Of a stretch of 64,000 nt of DNA, positions 25,854-34,745 are shown piece by piece. A model generated the notes under the pieces. It was not told the origin of the DNA and ran no database searches. It saw only the letters and a program-made list of their open reading frames with translations. A program made the translations under genes and the position numbers. The DNA comes from Rufibacter sp. XAAS-G3-1. GTDB taxonomy: Bacteria > Bacteroidota > Bacteroidia > Cytophagales > Hymenobacteraceae. How positions within the stretch are numbered: the first letter of the stretch is position 1; each line of letters begins with the position of its first letter. The stretch is taken from positions 1 through 64,000 of the forward strand of contig NZ_JABFAM010000022.1 of the NCBI RefSeq assembly GCF_013623775.1, in the 5' to 3' direction.

Positions 25854-27068
25854 ATGAAGAAAATCATATACACCTTTTGCCTGGTAGGAGCCACGGTTCT
25901 GCTGGGATGCTCCCCAACGGCGCAGCCGCAAACCTCCAACGTGGAGAAAACAACTCCTGATGACCAGTTGATTGCCGCCGCCTTGCAACGGCTGGAGAAA
26001 GGCCTCGCGTTACCGCCCGATTCCAACCATATCCCGCGGGCGCTGGAGCCAGACGGAAGCATCAGGGGCGTGAAATCGCAGGACTGGACGAGCGGATTTT
26101 TTCCGGGCAACCTCTGGATGGCCTACGGAGTCACCAATGATGCCAGGTACAAAGCACAGGCCGAGAAATGGACGGCGTTTATAGAAAAAGAGAAGTACAA
26201 CGGACGCACCCATGACATGGGCTTTAAGGTGAACTGCAGTTTCGGGCAGGGGTACGCGCTCACCCAGAATCCCGCTTACAAAGCGGTGCTGATTAAAAGT
26301 GCCCAGACGCTCATGACCCGCTACAACCCCAAAGTGGGCAGCCTTCGGTCTTGGGACCATAATCGGGACAAATGGGCGTTTCCCGTGATTATTGACAACA
26401 TGCTCAACCTGGAACTGCTGTTTCTGGCCACCAAACTCACCGGCGATTCCTCTTTTTACAAAGTGGCCAACCAGCACGCGCTCACCACCATGCAACACCA
26501 CTTCCGGCCAGATTACAGCACCTACCATGTGGTGGATTATGACACGCTTACCGGCAAGGTGGTCTCCAAGGCCACGCACCAGGGCTACGCCGATGGTTCT
26601 TCATGGGCGCGCGGTCAGGCTTGGGCGCTGTACGGCTATTCCATGATGTACCGCGAGACCGGCGACAAGCGGTTCCTGCAACAGGCCCAGAACATCGGGC
26701 AGTTTATCCTCAACCATAAAAACCTCCCCGCCGACCTGGTGCCTTACTGGGACTTTGACGCGCCCAACATCCCCAACGCCCCCCGCGATGCTTCTGCGGC
26801 TGCGGTGATGGCCTCGGCGTTCTATGAACTGTGCACCTTTTCTCCCGAACACAAAGCTAGATTCAAGGCTGCCGCCGATAAAATAGTGGCTTCCCTGTCG
26901 TCACCCGCCTACCTGGCACCGCTTTCGGCTAAGCACCCTTTTATTCTGCTGCACAGCACCGGCAATCACCCTAAAAATGACGAGATAGACACGCCCATCA
27001 TTTACGGGGACTACTACTATCTGGAGGCGCTGCTTCGCAAGAAGAAATTGGCGAACAACCCTTCTTAG
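25854..27068 (+). CDS. GH88 unsaturated glucuronyl hydrolase, lipoprotein
   Basis: The 404-residue protein has a lipoprotein signal (LLGC, Cys19) and a GH88 alpha/alpha barrel: SQDWTSGFFPGNLWMAYG, NGRTHDMGFKVNCSFGQGY, SWDHNRDKWAFPVIIDNMLN and DGSSWARGQAWALYGYSMMY. The Asp residues of THDMGF and VIIDNM sit where the catalytic pair of this family is found. It removes 4,5-unsaturated uronic acid from the non-reducing ends that polysaccharide lyases create. It is separated by 48 bp from the gene at 27117 and they are probably cotranscribed. Its presence argues that a lyase acts in this pathway. Confidence 0.92.
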   Translation: MKKIIYTFCLVGATVLLGCSPTAQPQTSNVEKTTPDDQLIAAALQRLEKGLALPPDSNHIPRALEPDGSIRGVKSQDWTSGFFPGNLWMAYGVTNDARYKAQAEKWTAFIEKEKYNGRTHDMGFKVNCSFGQGYALTQNPAYKAVLIKSAQTLMTRYNPKVGSLRSWDHNRDKWAFPVIIDNMLNLELLFLATKLTGDSSFYKVANQHALTTMQHHFRPDYSTYHVVDYDTLTGKVVSKATHQGYADGSSWARGQAWALYGYSMMYRETGDKRFLQQAQNIGQFILNHKNLPADLVPYWDFDAPNIPNAPRDASAAAVMASAFYELCTFSPEHKARFKAAADKIVASLSSPAYLAPLSAKHPFILLHSTGNHPKNDEIDTPIIYGDYYYLEALLRKKKLANNPS

Positions 27069-27116
27069 GGCGGCTTCCATCAATTTGCAGCAATCAGAAA
27101 ATAAGATTTGGACAGA

Positions 27117-28397
27117 ATGAGAGAGAAAGCACAAATACGAATAATATCCCTTTTCCTGGTGCTGGCCTGGCTGTTGGCGCGCCCGCTGCAAGCCCAGAAC
27201 CTGACCAAGGAGTTTCCGAAGGCGTTTACCATCACCGTCACCAATCCGCTGAACCAGAGCCGGGAAGAGGCGATGGTGTTGGTAGGGGAGGAGCAGCTGA
27301 GAAAAGCCCATAAAAGATTCAATACTATGGCGTTTGTGGTAATGGACGGCGCTGCCGAAATCCCGAGCCAGTACAACCACCAAGACCCCAGACAAGCCGG
27401 AATCGTGCTGGTGCTGAAAAGCATGCAACCCAGGGAAAGCCGCACGCTCACGGTTCGGTACAAATCCGCCGGGGAAGTGAAACGCGTTTATGAGAAGCGC
27501 ACCCAGGCAGAGCTTTCCGTGAAAGAAGGTGGTCAGTTTCAGGGTAAAAAGTACGTGGGCGGCAAGTTTCAAAACGTGCAAGCGCTGCGGGTACCCGCTG
27601 AGCACACCGACCACTCCAACTACATCCGCTACGAAGGGCCGGGCTGGGAATCGGACAAAGTTGCCTACCGCTATTACCTGGACTGGCGCAACGCGGTGGA
27701 TGTGTTCGGGAAGCGCACCCAAGAAATGGTGTTGCAGAACGTGGGCCAGCAAGGGCTGGAATCGTACCACAACCTGCAGCCCTGGGGCATGGACATCATG
27801 AAAGTGGCCAATTCGCTGGGCGTGGGCTCGGTGGCTACGTTTCACGGCGGCAAAGCGGAGCGGGTAGAGAAAACCGACAGCACCCTTGTTTCCATCACCG
27901 AGAACGGCAACCTGTATTCCTCCGTTAAAACGGATTATTACGGGTGGCAGGCGGCGGGGCAGAAAGTGAATTTGCACTCCCTGTTGAGCATCCACGCCGG
28001 TACGCGCCTCACCCGCCACCAGGTGCAGTTCACGGGCGGCTCTTTGCCCAACATTACCACCGGCCTTATCCGGGACACCCTCGCCAAGGTACATAAAAAC
28101 AAAGGCAACCAGCACCAATTCGGGTATTTGGCGAGCTACGGCAAGCAAAGCCTGAACAAAGACAAACTAGGCGTGGCCGTGCTCTTCAAGAACCAGGATT
28201 TCCTGGAGTTTACGCAGGATGCCAATAGCAACGTGGTTACCCTAAAGCCCACCAACAGGCAGGCGGAATACTACTACGTGGCGGCCTGGGAACTGGAACC
28301 CAACGGCATCCAAACCGAGGCGGAGTTTCTGGGCTATCTCACTAAAATTGGCCAAGAACTGGCAAACCCGGTCACCGTACGCATAAACAAAAAATAG
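27117..28397 (+). CDS. DUF4861-type secreted protein
   Basis: From the ATG at 27117 the product has 426 residues; a TTG start three codons earlier is possible. A signal peptide (FLVLAWLLARPLQAQ) is followed by one domain of about 400 residues matching the DUF4861 pattern: FTITVTNPLNQSREEAMVLV, PSQYNHQDPRQAGIVLVL, YEGPGWESDKVAYRYYLDWR and NAVDVFGK. The fold is predicted beta-rich, and members occur beside GH88 and lyases in uronate-glycan loci. No activity is assumed here. It follows the GH88 gene closely and ends 20 bp before a perfect 25-bp hairpin. Confidence 0.75.
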   Translation: MREKAQIRIISLFLVLAWLLARPLQAQNLTKEFPKAFTITVTNPLNQSREEAMVLVGEEQLRKAHKRFNTMAFVVMDGAAEIPSQYNHQDPRQAGIVLVLKSMQPRESRTLTVRYKSAGEVKRVYEKRTQAELSVKEGGQFQGKKYVGGKFQNVQALRVPAEHTDHSNYIRYEGPGWESDKVAYRYYLDWRNAVDVFGKRTQEMVLQNVGQQGLESYHNLQPWGMDIMKVANSLGVGSVATFHGGKAERVEKTDSTLVSITENGNLYSSVKTDYYGWQAAGQKVNLHSLLSIHAGTRLTRHQVQFTGGSLPNITTGLIRDTLAKVHKNKGNQHQFGYLASYGKQSLNKDKLGVAVLFKNQDFLEFTQDANSNVVTLKPTNRQAEYYYVAAWELEPNGIQTEAEFLGYLTKIGQELANPVTVRINKK

Positions 28398-28726
28398 CGT
28401 TTCCTTCCTAAGAAGATCCCTCCTGTTTTTGGCCTGTTTTCCTGAAAACAGGCCAAAAACAGGAGGGATATAAGTTGATGAACGCGAAGCGGTTTGGATA
28501 TTAAAAGAATGCGGCAAGCGTCCGCTGGTGGTGCGTTTCGGGGCTGTTCTTCTGAAAACAGGCCAAAAATAGGAAATTCAAGGTAAGAGAAATAAGGCAC
28601 AAGCAGACGCTTGAGGCAGTGACATAAATATTCCGTTTTGGGGCTGATTCCTGGAAAACAGCCCGTAAACGCACCTCTCCTCCGAAGATTAAACCGCAGA
28701 AGGAAGGGAATTTTACCATAATAAGC
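28398..28726. other. Repeat-filled gap before the second GH2 gene
   Basis: It contains the perfect hairpin at 28417-28468 and at least two more degenerate core-family copies (ggggctgttcttctgaaaac near 28540, ggggctgattcctggaaaac near 28632), with gcaagcgtccgc / gcagacgcttg pairs between them. No gene is seen. Confidence 0.65.
28417..28468. repeat. Core-family hairpin, perfect 25-bp stem
   Basis: Left arm 28417-28441 and right arm 28444-28468 are exact reverse complements over 25 bp with only 2 nt (ct) between. The inner portion is ggcctgttttc/gaaaacaggcc and the outer one tccctcctgttttt. It lies 20 bp after the stop at 28397. Confidence 0.9.
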
Positions 28727-31459
28727 ATGACCATGAAGGATTTTCCTGCAATAAAAAACGTGTATGTTCAGTTGACCGGCCTGGTGCTCTTGTGCCTCGT
28801 CTTTTGCGCTGGATTTGCTCAGGCCAACCCCAGAACCAAGACCAGCATCAACAGCGTATGGCAGTTCTACAAAGGCGATATCGCGGGTTTCCCGAGCCAA
28901 GCCGCGAAGGTGGATTGGGAGATGGTGAACCTGCCGCACAGTTGGAACGCGCTAGACGTGATGGACGACAAGCCGGGCTACTACCGGGGCATAGGGTGGT
29001 ACCGCAAGAGCATCAGCCTCTCGCCGCAGTACAGAGGCAAGGAGGTGTTTCTTTATTTTGAGGGCGCGAACCAGGAAGTGGAGGTGTACGTGAACGGCCA
29101 GAAAGCCGGCAGCCACATCGGCGGATACACGCGGTTCAGCATTCCGGTGACCAAGCTGCTCAAGCTGGCGGACGGCCAAAACACCGTGAATGAGATTGCC
29201 ATCAAGGTCGATAACAAGTTCAACGAAGACATCCCCACCCTCACCGCCGATTTCACCTTCTTCGGAGGCATTTACCGCGATGTGTTCCTGGTGGCTACCA
29301 GCCCGGTGCATTTTGATTTGGAGGACAACGCGTCTAACGGCATCTACCTCACTACGCCCGCCGTGAGCAAAGACCGGGCCTCGGTCAACCTAAAAGGCAG
29401 GTTGGTCAACAGCACCTCCGGCACCCGCAGAGCGCAGGTGGTGACCACCGTCTGGGATAAAGACAAAAAGCAGATTGCGCAGCAGAAAACCACATATCGG
29501 CTAAAGCCGAGGGAGAAACTGACGTTTGGGCAAGACCTGAAAAACATTGCCAACCCGCAGTTGTGGTCGCCGGACAGTCCTTATTTGTACACCGTCACTA
29601 CGCAGGTGTATGACGCGCAGAACAACCAATTGCTGGATGAGGTGACCAATCCGCTGGGCTTCCGGTGGTTTAGGTTTGATGCCGCGCAGGGCTTTTTCCT
29701 GAACGGAAAACCCTTGAAACTCATCGGCGCGAGCCGCCACCAGGATTATCAGGGCATGGGCAACGCGGTGTCAGATGCCTTGCAGATAAAGGACGTGAAA
29801 CTGTTGAAGGAAATGGGCGGCAATTTCCTGCGCGTGGCGCATTACCCGCATGACCCGGTGATTCTGGAGATGTGCGACAAACTGGGGCTGCTCACCGCCG
29901 TGGAAGTGCCCATCATCAACACCATCACTGAGTCTGAGGCCTTCGCGACGAACTCCAAGAACATGCACCTGGAGATGATAAAGCAGAATTTCAACCACCC
30001 CAGTGTGATTATCTGGGCATACATGAACGAGATTCTGCTTCGGCCGAAGTACGCCGATGACAAGGCCCGGCAGCAAATCTATTTTGACAGAATCACCGCC
30101 CTAGCGCAGGAACTGGAAGACCTCACCCGCCGCGAAGACCCCTCGCGCTACACCATGATTCCGAACCATGGGGCCTTTGAGCTGTACAAAAAGCAGCGCC
30201 TCACCGACATTCCCATGCTGGTGGGCTGGAACCTCTACAAAGGCTGGTACAGCGGCACCCTGGACGATTTCGGCACGTATCTGGACCGCCACCGCAAAGA
30301 ACTACCCACCAAACCGCTGCTGATAACCGAGTATGGCGCCGATGCCGACCCCCGGGTGCGGAGCAACACGCCCGTGCGCTTTGACAAAAGCATGGAATAC
30401 GCCGTGCAGTTCCACCAGGTGTATCTGCGCGAGATGATGAACCGCCCCTTCGTGGCCGCCGGCATGATTTGGAACCTCGCGGATTTCAACTCCGAAGGCC
30501 GCGAGGAATCCATGCCGCACGTCAACAACAAGGGCATCACCACCCTTAACCGCACGCCCAAGGACATCTATTACTATTATCAGGCGCATCTGCTTCAGCG
30601 GCCTTTCGTAAAAATCGGTTCCCGGAATTGGGTCAACCGGGGCGGCCTTGCCGATGCCCAAAACGCCAATACCTCCACCCAAACGTTGCAGGTGTTCACC
30701 AATGCTGAGAAAGTGCAACTGATTGTAAACGGCCGGAAACTGGGGGAGAAAAGCGCCAAAGAGAAAGTAGCCGAGTGGCAGGTGCCATTCACCCAGGGCC
30801 TGAACACCGTGGAGGCCCTGGTGACCATCAACGGGCAGGAGCACCGCGATTTCATGGAAGTGCCCTTTGACGTGCAGCCTCGGCAATTCGCGGCGGCCGC
30901 GCAGCCGTTTGAGGAGCTGAATGTGCTGCTGGGCGCGAAACGCCTGTACATTGATCCCACCAATCATCAGGTTTGGCTCCCCAGCCAACCATACCAGCCC
31001 GGCAGTTGGGGCAGCGTGGGCGGCGAGCCCTACAAACTGCAGAACACCGCCCGCCTGAGCTACGGCTCCGACAAAAACATCCAAGGCACCGAGCACGACC
31101 CGGTGTACCAGACACAGTTGATGGGTTTGGAGCAATACAAATTGGACGTGCCGCAGGGCTCCTATGAAGTGACCCTGCACTTCGCGGAACTGGTGGGCGG
31201 CACCACCAAAGAAGCCCTGCCTTACAACCTGGACAACACCGTAGTGCAGGAGCAATCTGAGGAACGCATCTTTGACGTGTACCTCAATGGGAAACTGGTG
31301 CTGGAGAACTTCAACATCGCGCAGGAATACGGATACGCCCGCGCCGCCGCCCATAGAATAGAGGTTGCCGTGGCCGGGAAAGAAGGCATCCAGCTTAGCT
31401 TCAAAAGCAAGAAAGGCCAGCCGGTACTTAATGCAGTGCAGGTGCGGAAAGTGTATTAG
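28727..31459 (+). CDS. GH2 beta-glycosidase with C-terminal malectin-like domain
   Basis: The 910-residue exported protein has a signal peptide (ending AGFAQA), a GH2 sugar-binding domain (WEMVNLPHSWNALDVMDDKP, YYRGIGWYRKSI), an Ig-like domain and the TIM barrel with acid/base Glu in WAYMNEIL (E435) and nucleophile in LLITEYGADAD (E535). After an Ig-like stretch (VQLIVNGRKLGEKS) comes a malectin-type carbohydrate-binding region (about 735-908: YELTLHFAEL-like YEVTLHFAELVGG, RIFDVYLNGKLVLENFNI). It removes a terminal beta-sugar, most often galactose in such architectures. It is only distantly similar to the GH2 at 17106, so the two probably cut different linkages. Confidence 0.9.
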   Translation: MTMKDFPAIKNVYVQLTGLVLLCLVFCAGFAQANPRTKTSINSVWQFYKGDIAGFPSQAAKVDWEMVNLPHSWNALDVMDDKPGYYRGIGWYRKSISLSPQYRGKEVFLYFEGANQEVEVYVNGQKAGSHIGGYTRFSIPVTKLLKLADGQNTVNEIAIKVDNKFNEDIPTLTADFTFFGGIYRDVFLVATSPVHFDLEDNASNGIYLTTPAVSKDRASVNLKGRLVNSTSGTRRAQVVTTVWDKDKKQIAQQKTTYRLKPREKLTFGQDLKNIANPQLWSPDSPYLYTVTTQVYDAQNNQLLDEVTNPLGFRWFRFDAAQGFFLNGKPLKLIGASRHQDYQGMGNAVSDALQIKDVKLLKEMGGNFLRVAHYPHDPVILEMCDKLGLLTAVEVPIINTITESEAFATNSKNMHLEMIKQNFNHPSVIIWAYMNEILLRPKYADDKARQQIYFDRITALAQELEDLTRREDPSRYTMIPNHGAFELYKKQRLTDIPMLVGWNLYKGWYSGTLDDFGTYLDRHRKELPTKPLLITEYGADADPRVRSNTPVRFDKSMEYAVQFHQVYLREMMNRPFVAAGMIWNLADFNSEGREESMPHVNNKGITTLNRTPKDIYYYYQAHLLQRPFVKIGSRNWVNRGGLADAQNANTSTQTLQVFTNAEKVQLIVNGRKLGEKSAKEKVAEWQVPFTQGLNTVEALVTINGQEHRDFMEVPFDVQPRQFAAAAQPFEELNVLLGAKRLYIDPTNHQVWLPSQPYQPGSWGSVGGEPYKLQNTARLSYGSDKNIQGTEHDPVYQTQLMGLEQYKLDVPQGSYEVTLHFAELVGGTTKEALPYNLDNTVVQEQSEERIFDVYLNGKLVLENFNIAQEYGYARAAAHRIEVAVAGKEGIQLSFKSKKGQPVLNAVQVRKVY

Positions 31460-31465
31460 TTTTCC

Positions 31466-31501
31466 GTTTTGGGCCTGTTTTATGCTAAACAGGCCTGAAA
31501 C
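31466..31501. repeat. Core-family hairpin after the second GH2 gene
   Basis: gttttgggcctgttt pairs with taaacaggcctgaaac with two mismatches and a short loop. It begins 7 bp after the GH2 stop and 50 bp before the next start. Confidence 0.7.
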
Positions 31502-31550
31502 ACCAATCCAAAGAATCTATCAAATCGAATCCTTCTATTACCCAAACTGT

Positions 31551-33095
31551 ATGAAGAACCTTCTGCTTGCCTGTTGCTTTCTGCTGATGGCCTCCTCCTG
31601 CGCGACTGGTCAGCAACCGAACGTGTCTCCGGAAAAAGGATGGTCTTCCAAATACGTGTCGCGGAACCCAGACGGTAGTTTGCGGTACCACCCAGATGCG
31701 AAGGGGAATATCATCCCAGATTTCAGTCGGGTGGGGTATCACCAGGGGAATAAGGAAATTCCGGAGGTAGCGGTGGTGAAGACGGTGCAGGCGGCTAAAA
31801 GCGGCTCCAGCCAGGAAATCATCCAGCAGGCTATTGAAGAGGTATCGGCAAGAACCCCGGACAAGAACGGTTTCAGGGGCGCTATTCTGCTCAAGAAAGG
31901 GACGTACCATATTCCGGGCAGCTTGGAAATCAAAGCGAGCGGCGTGGTTTTACGGGGAGAAGGAGACAACGCCGAGGGCACCAAACTGGTGGCTACGGGC
32001 CAAGGGAAACGCTCGCTGCTGGAAGTAAAAGGCCAAGGGAGTGTAAAGGAAGTGCCTAACACCAGAACCAAAATCAACGATGCCTTTGTGCCCACCGGCG
32101 CCATGTCGTTCAGGGTAGCTTCGGTGGCCGGCCTGAAAGTGGGCGACAAGGTTATTCTGTTCCGTCCCGGCACGACCAACTGGATTGCCGACCTCAAGAT
32201 GAACCAAATTGAGGCCAAGGAAAACACCAAGCAGTGGCAACCCAAGGAGTATGACCTGCATTTCCAACGCACCATCACGCACATCAAAGGCAGTGAGGTT
32301 TTTCTTGATAACCCCGTGGTGATGGAAATGGAAACCAAATACGGCGGCGGCGAACTCTATAAATACACGTTTGACGGCAGAATTACCGAGGTAGGCGTGG
32401 AGAATATCTACTTTGAGTCGGAGTTTGCCAATGACGAAGACGAGAACCACGGCTGGGTGGCGGTGGAATTCAACCGGGTAGAGAATGGCTGGGTCAGGAA
32501 CGTGACCTCCCGGTACTTCGGGTATTCCTGCGTGAGTCTGGGCAATGACGCGAAGCAAATCACCGTCATAGATTCCAAATCCCTTGACCCGAAATCCATC
32601 ATCATGGGCGGCCGCCGGTATTCCTTCAACAACGATGGGCAACTGAACCTGTTCCTGAACCTGCACGCCGAATTGGGAAGGCATGATTACGTGACCGGGC
32701 AGAAGGTGTTGGGCCCCAACGTGTTCTACAACTGCACGGCCACCAAGGCCCAAAGCGACATCGGCCCGCACCACCGCTGGGGGGTGGGCACCTTGTATGA
32801 CAACATCACCACCGACGGGGAAATCAACATCCAAGACCGCGGCAACTGGGGCAGCGGCCACGGCTGGGCCGGCGTCACGCAGGTCATTTGGAACAGCCAG
32901 GCCAAGAAAGTCACCGTGCAAAGTCCGTGGGTTTCAGGCAAGAACTACGCCATCGGCCTGCAAGGCCAGAAAGTGGAAGGCCGCTTGAAAGGCCGGCCAG
33001 ACGGTGAGTGGGAAGGTCTGAACCAAACGGGCATCCAGCCCTCGTCTTTGTACCAGGCGCAACTGCAAGAAAGAAAAGCCAAAAGCCTGAAGTGA
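31551..33095 (+). CDS. Right-handed beta-helix lipoprotein of unknown activity
   Basis: From the ATG at 31551 the product has 514 residues; the open frame reaches back to 31365 but overlaps the GH2 gene. The signal has lipobox ASSC (Cys17). The rest is a parallel beta-helix of the pectate-lyase-like superfamily: GFRGAILLKKGTYHIPGSLE, IKASGVVLRGEGDN, then VAVEFNRVENGWVRNVTSRY and CVSLGNDAKQITVIDSKS. Motifs shared with the paralogue at 40673 include GVVLRGEG, HDYVTG.KV.GPNVF, DIGPHHRW and SGHGW/TGHGW. The conserved His/Trp cluster looks catalytic or ligand-binding. I do not recognise a named family; a lyase or hydrolase acting on the locus's glycan is an inference. Confidence 0.75.
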   Translation: MKNLLLACCFLLMASSCATGQQPNVSPEKGWSSKYVSRNPDGSLRYHPDAKGNIIPDFSRVGYHQGNKEIPEVAVVKTVQAAKSGSSQEIIQQAIEEVSARTPDKNGFRGAILLKKGTYHIPGSLEIKASGVVLRGEGDNAEGTKLVATGQGKRSLLEVKGQGSVKEVPNTRTKINDAFVPTGAMSFRVASVAGLKVGDKVILFRPGTTNWIADLKMNQIEAKENTKQWQPKEYDLHFQRTITHIKGSEVFLDNPVVMEMETKYGGGELYKYTFDGRITEVGVENIYFESEFANDEDENHGWVAVEFNRVENGWVRNVTSRYFGYSCVSLGNDAKQITVIDSKSLDPKSIIMGGRRYSFNNDGQLNLFLNLHAELGRHDYVTGQKVLGPNVFYNCTATKAQSDIGPHHRWGVGTLYDNITTDGEINIQDRGNWGSGHGWAGVTQVIWNSQAKKVTVQSPWVSGKNYAIGLQGQKVEGRLKGRPDGEWEGLNQTGIQPSSLYQAQLQERKAKSLK

Positions 33096-33148
33096 AAAAT
33101 TATGGTGTTGGCTTGCGCCGATGCCAGTGGAATGACGCGTTAGAACTC

Positions 33149-33961
33149 ATGAAAGAAGCATCAGAAGTTGGAACCGAACCGGAAAATAAGGGGATGGATA
33201 AGGGAGGAAAGCCAAAGCCCACGGTGCTGGTGGTGGAGGACACCTTTGACATCCGCGATTTTCTGGTGGATTTGTTGGAGCCGCTGTACCACGTGTTAGA
33301 AGCATCGGACGGGCTGGAAGGCTGGGAAATTGCCATAGAGAAGCTGCCCGACCTCATTCTCAGCGACGTGACCATGCCCGAGATGGACGGGATTGAACTC
33401 ACCCAGAAGTTGAAGGCGGATGAACGCACCAGCCACCTGCCCATCATCCTGCTCACCGCCCGCGGCACCGTAAACCACCAGGTGGAAGGGCTGGAGAAAG
33501 GGGCCGATGAGTACATCGCCAAGCCGTTCAACGTGCAGCTGCTGCTGCTCAAAATTAAAAACCTGCTCACCCTCAGCGAAAAACTGAAAGACCGGTACAG
33601 CCGCTTTGTGACACTTCAACCCCAGTTCCAAAAGATTGAGAACCCCGACGACAGATTCCTGCACAATCTCATGGCCATTCTGGAGACGAACCTCTCCAAC
33701 CCCGACTTCAGCGTGATAGAATTAGGCAACCAGATTGGCATGAGCCGCCCCGTGCTGTTCCGGAAAACCAAGATGCTCACGGGCATGTCGGTGTTGGACC
33801 TGATTCGGTCGGTACGGCTGAAAAAGGCGGTGATGCTGCTGCGGCAAAACAAAATGACCGTGGCCGAGGTGGCCTATGAGGTGGGCTACAATGATCCCAA
33901 ATACTTCAGCAAACTGTTCCGTAACCAGTTTGGGGACAGTCCCTCTGATTACGTGAAGTAA
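33149..33961 (+). CDS. Response regulator: receiver plus AraC HTH
   Basis: From ATG 33149 the product has 270 residues (ATG 33194 would give 255). A receiver domain starts at PTVLVVEDTFDIRDFLVDLL, with the acceptor Asp in LILSDVTMPEMDGIEL and the conserved Lys in IAKPFNV. A C-terminal AraC HTH ends AEVAYEVGYNDPKYFSKLFR. This is exactly the last third of an HTCS such as 21286-25491, but with no sensor, membrane helix or kinase. It could be a free-standing regulator phosphorylated by another kinase, or the surviving tail of a truncated HTCS. It starts 53 bp after the beta-helix gene. Confidence 0.85.
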   Translation: MKEASEVGTEPENKGMDKGGKPKPTVLVVEDTFDIRDFLVDLLEPLYHVLEASDGLEGWEIAIEKLPDLILSDVTMPEMDGIELTQKLKADERTSHLPIILLTARGTVNHQVEGLEKGADEYIAKPFNVQLLLLKIKNLLTLSEKLKDRYSRFVTLQPQFQKIENPDDRFLHNLMAILETNLSNPDFSVIELGNQIGMSRPVLFRKTKMLTGMSVLDLIRSVRLKKAVMLLRQNKMTVAEVAYEVGYNDPKYFSKLFRNQFGDSPSDYVK

Positions 33962-34090
33962 CCTGTCTTTTGGTTGCTCCCAAGACGCTCGCAGCGTCTT
34001 TAGACCTGCGAGCGTCTGCGCCAATTCCGTTTCCAGCCTCTTTCCCTTAAAACAGCCCCAAAACGCTAAAGTGAGGGAGTACCACGCAAG

Positions 34091-34170
34091 CCTCTATGGC
34101 GCGGATTTACTTCCGTGACTTTTCTTTTGGATTTGTTACAAGTCACGGAAGTAAATCTGCGCCATAGAGG
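34091..34170. repeat. 80-bp inverted repeat, 30-bp arms
   Basis: Arms 34091-34120 (cctctatggcgcggatttac...) and 34141-34170 pair over 30 bp with one mismatch around a 20-nt loop. No relative was seen elsewhere in the window. Confidence 0.85.
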
Positions 34171-34333
34171 CCGTTTCCAGCCTGTTTTCCGCAAAACGTC
34201 CCCGACGCGCTAAGGAGCACTTCCGCAGGAAAACCAATGCATGCAAGAGGCAAGGCCGTGCCTGATCTCTACAATAAGGTTTCTGTGTTTCTGCCCTGTT
34301 TTCCGCAACACAGCCCTAAAACGCAAAAGCGGA

Positions 34334-34374
34334 ACTCCCCTCTCCGCGGGAGAGGGGCTGGGGGGGGGAGGTCT
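34334..34374. repeat. CT-rich repeat, copy 2
   Basis: actcccctctccgcgggaga followed by a long G run and aggtct. Same orientation as 15603-15641. Confidence 0.7.
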
Positions 34375-34745
34375 GCTTTTGCGTTTTGATGCCTATTTCC
34401 TGAAAACAGGTCAGAAACGGAATTCCGCTTACAGCAGTGGTTTCTATTGACTAGAGGCCCTATAAAGAGGGGAAAAGGAGTAATATTTTTGAAAATCCTC
34501 ATTTTTCTCCGGCCTCAGAACTTTTCGACACCCTTAGTTGAACGATATGTATCCATCGGTTCGGGGGAATGTTGTTAATATTGTAAACCGCTGGATGACA
34601 AAGCCCTCAGATTTGAGAAACCCTTCAACCAAAGGGCCGCTCGCCGGTGAATGAAGTAGGAGAGGTGCCCCCGTCCCTTTTTACTCCAAGAATAGACTTC
34701 ACCTTGTATCCCTGTCCCTATGCTTTATTTTTTTAACTAAACGCT

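Larger units (their letters stand above)
33962..34745. other. Repeat-rich region upstream of the first susC
   Basis: No gene is seen. In order: palindrome agacgctcgcag/ctgcgagcgtct (33983-34017), degenerate core-family copies (near 34035, 34172, 34290 and 34390), a 30-bp inverted repeat (34091-34170) and a CT-rich repeat (34334-34374). The last 250 bp before susC are free of repeats and should hold its promoter and the HTCS target site, which I could not identify. Confidence 0.65.

Noticed and set aside
31365-31550. N-terminal extension of the beta-helix lipoprotein
   Set aside because: It overlaps the GH2 gene and a core-family hairpin; the ATG at 31551 directly precedes a clear lipoprotein signal.
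33008-33148. N-terminal extension of the receiver-AraC protein
   Set aside because: It overlaps the 3' end of the upstream gene and adds no domain sequence.
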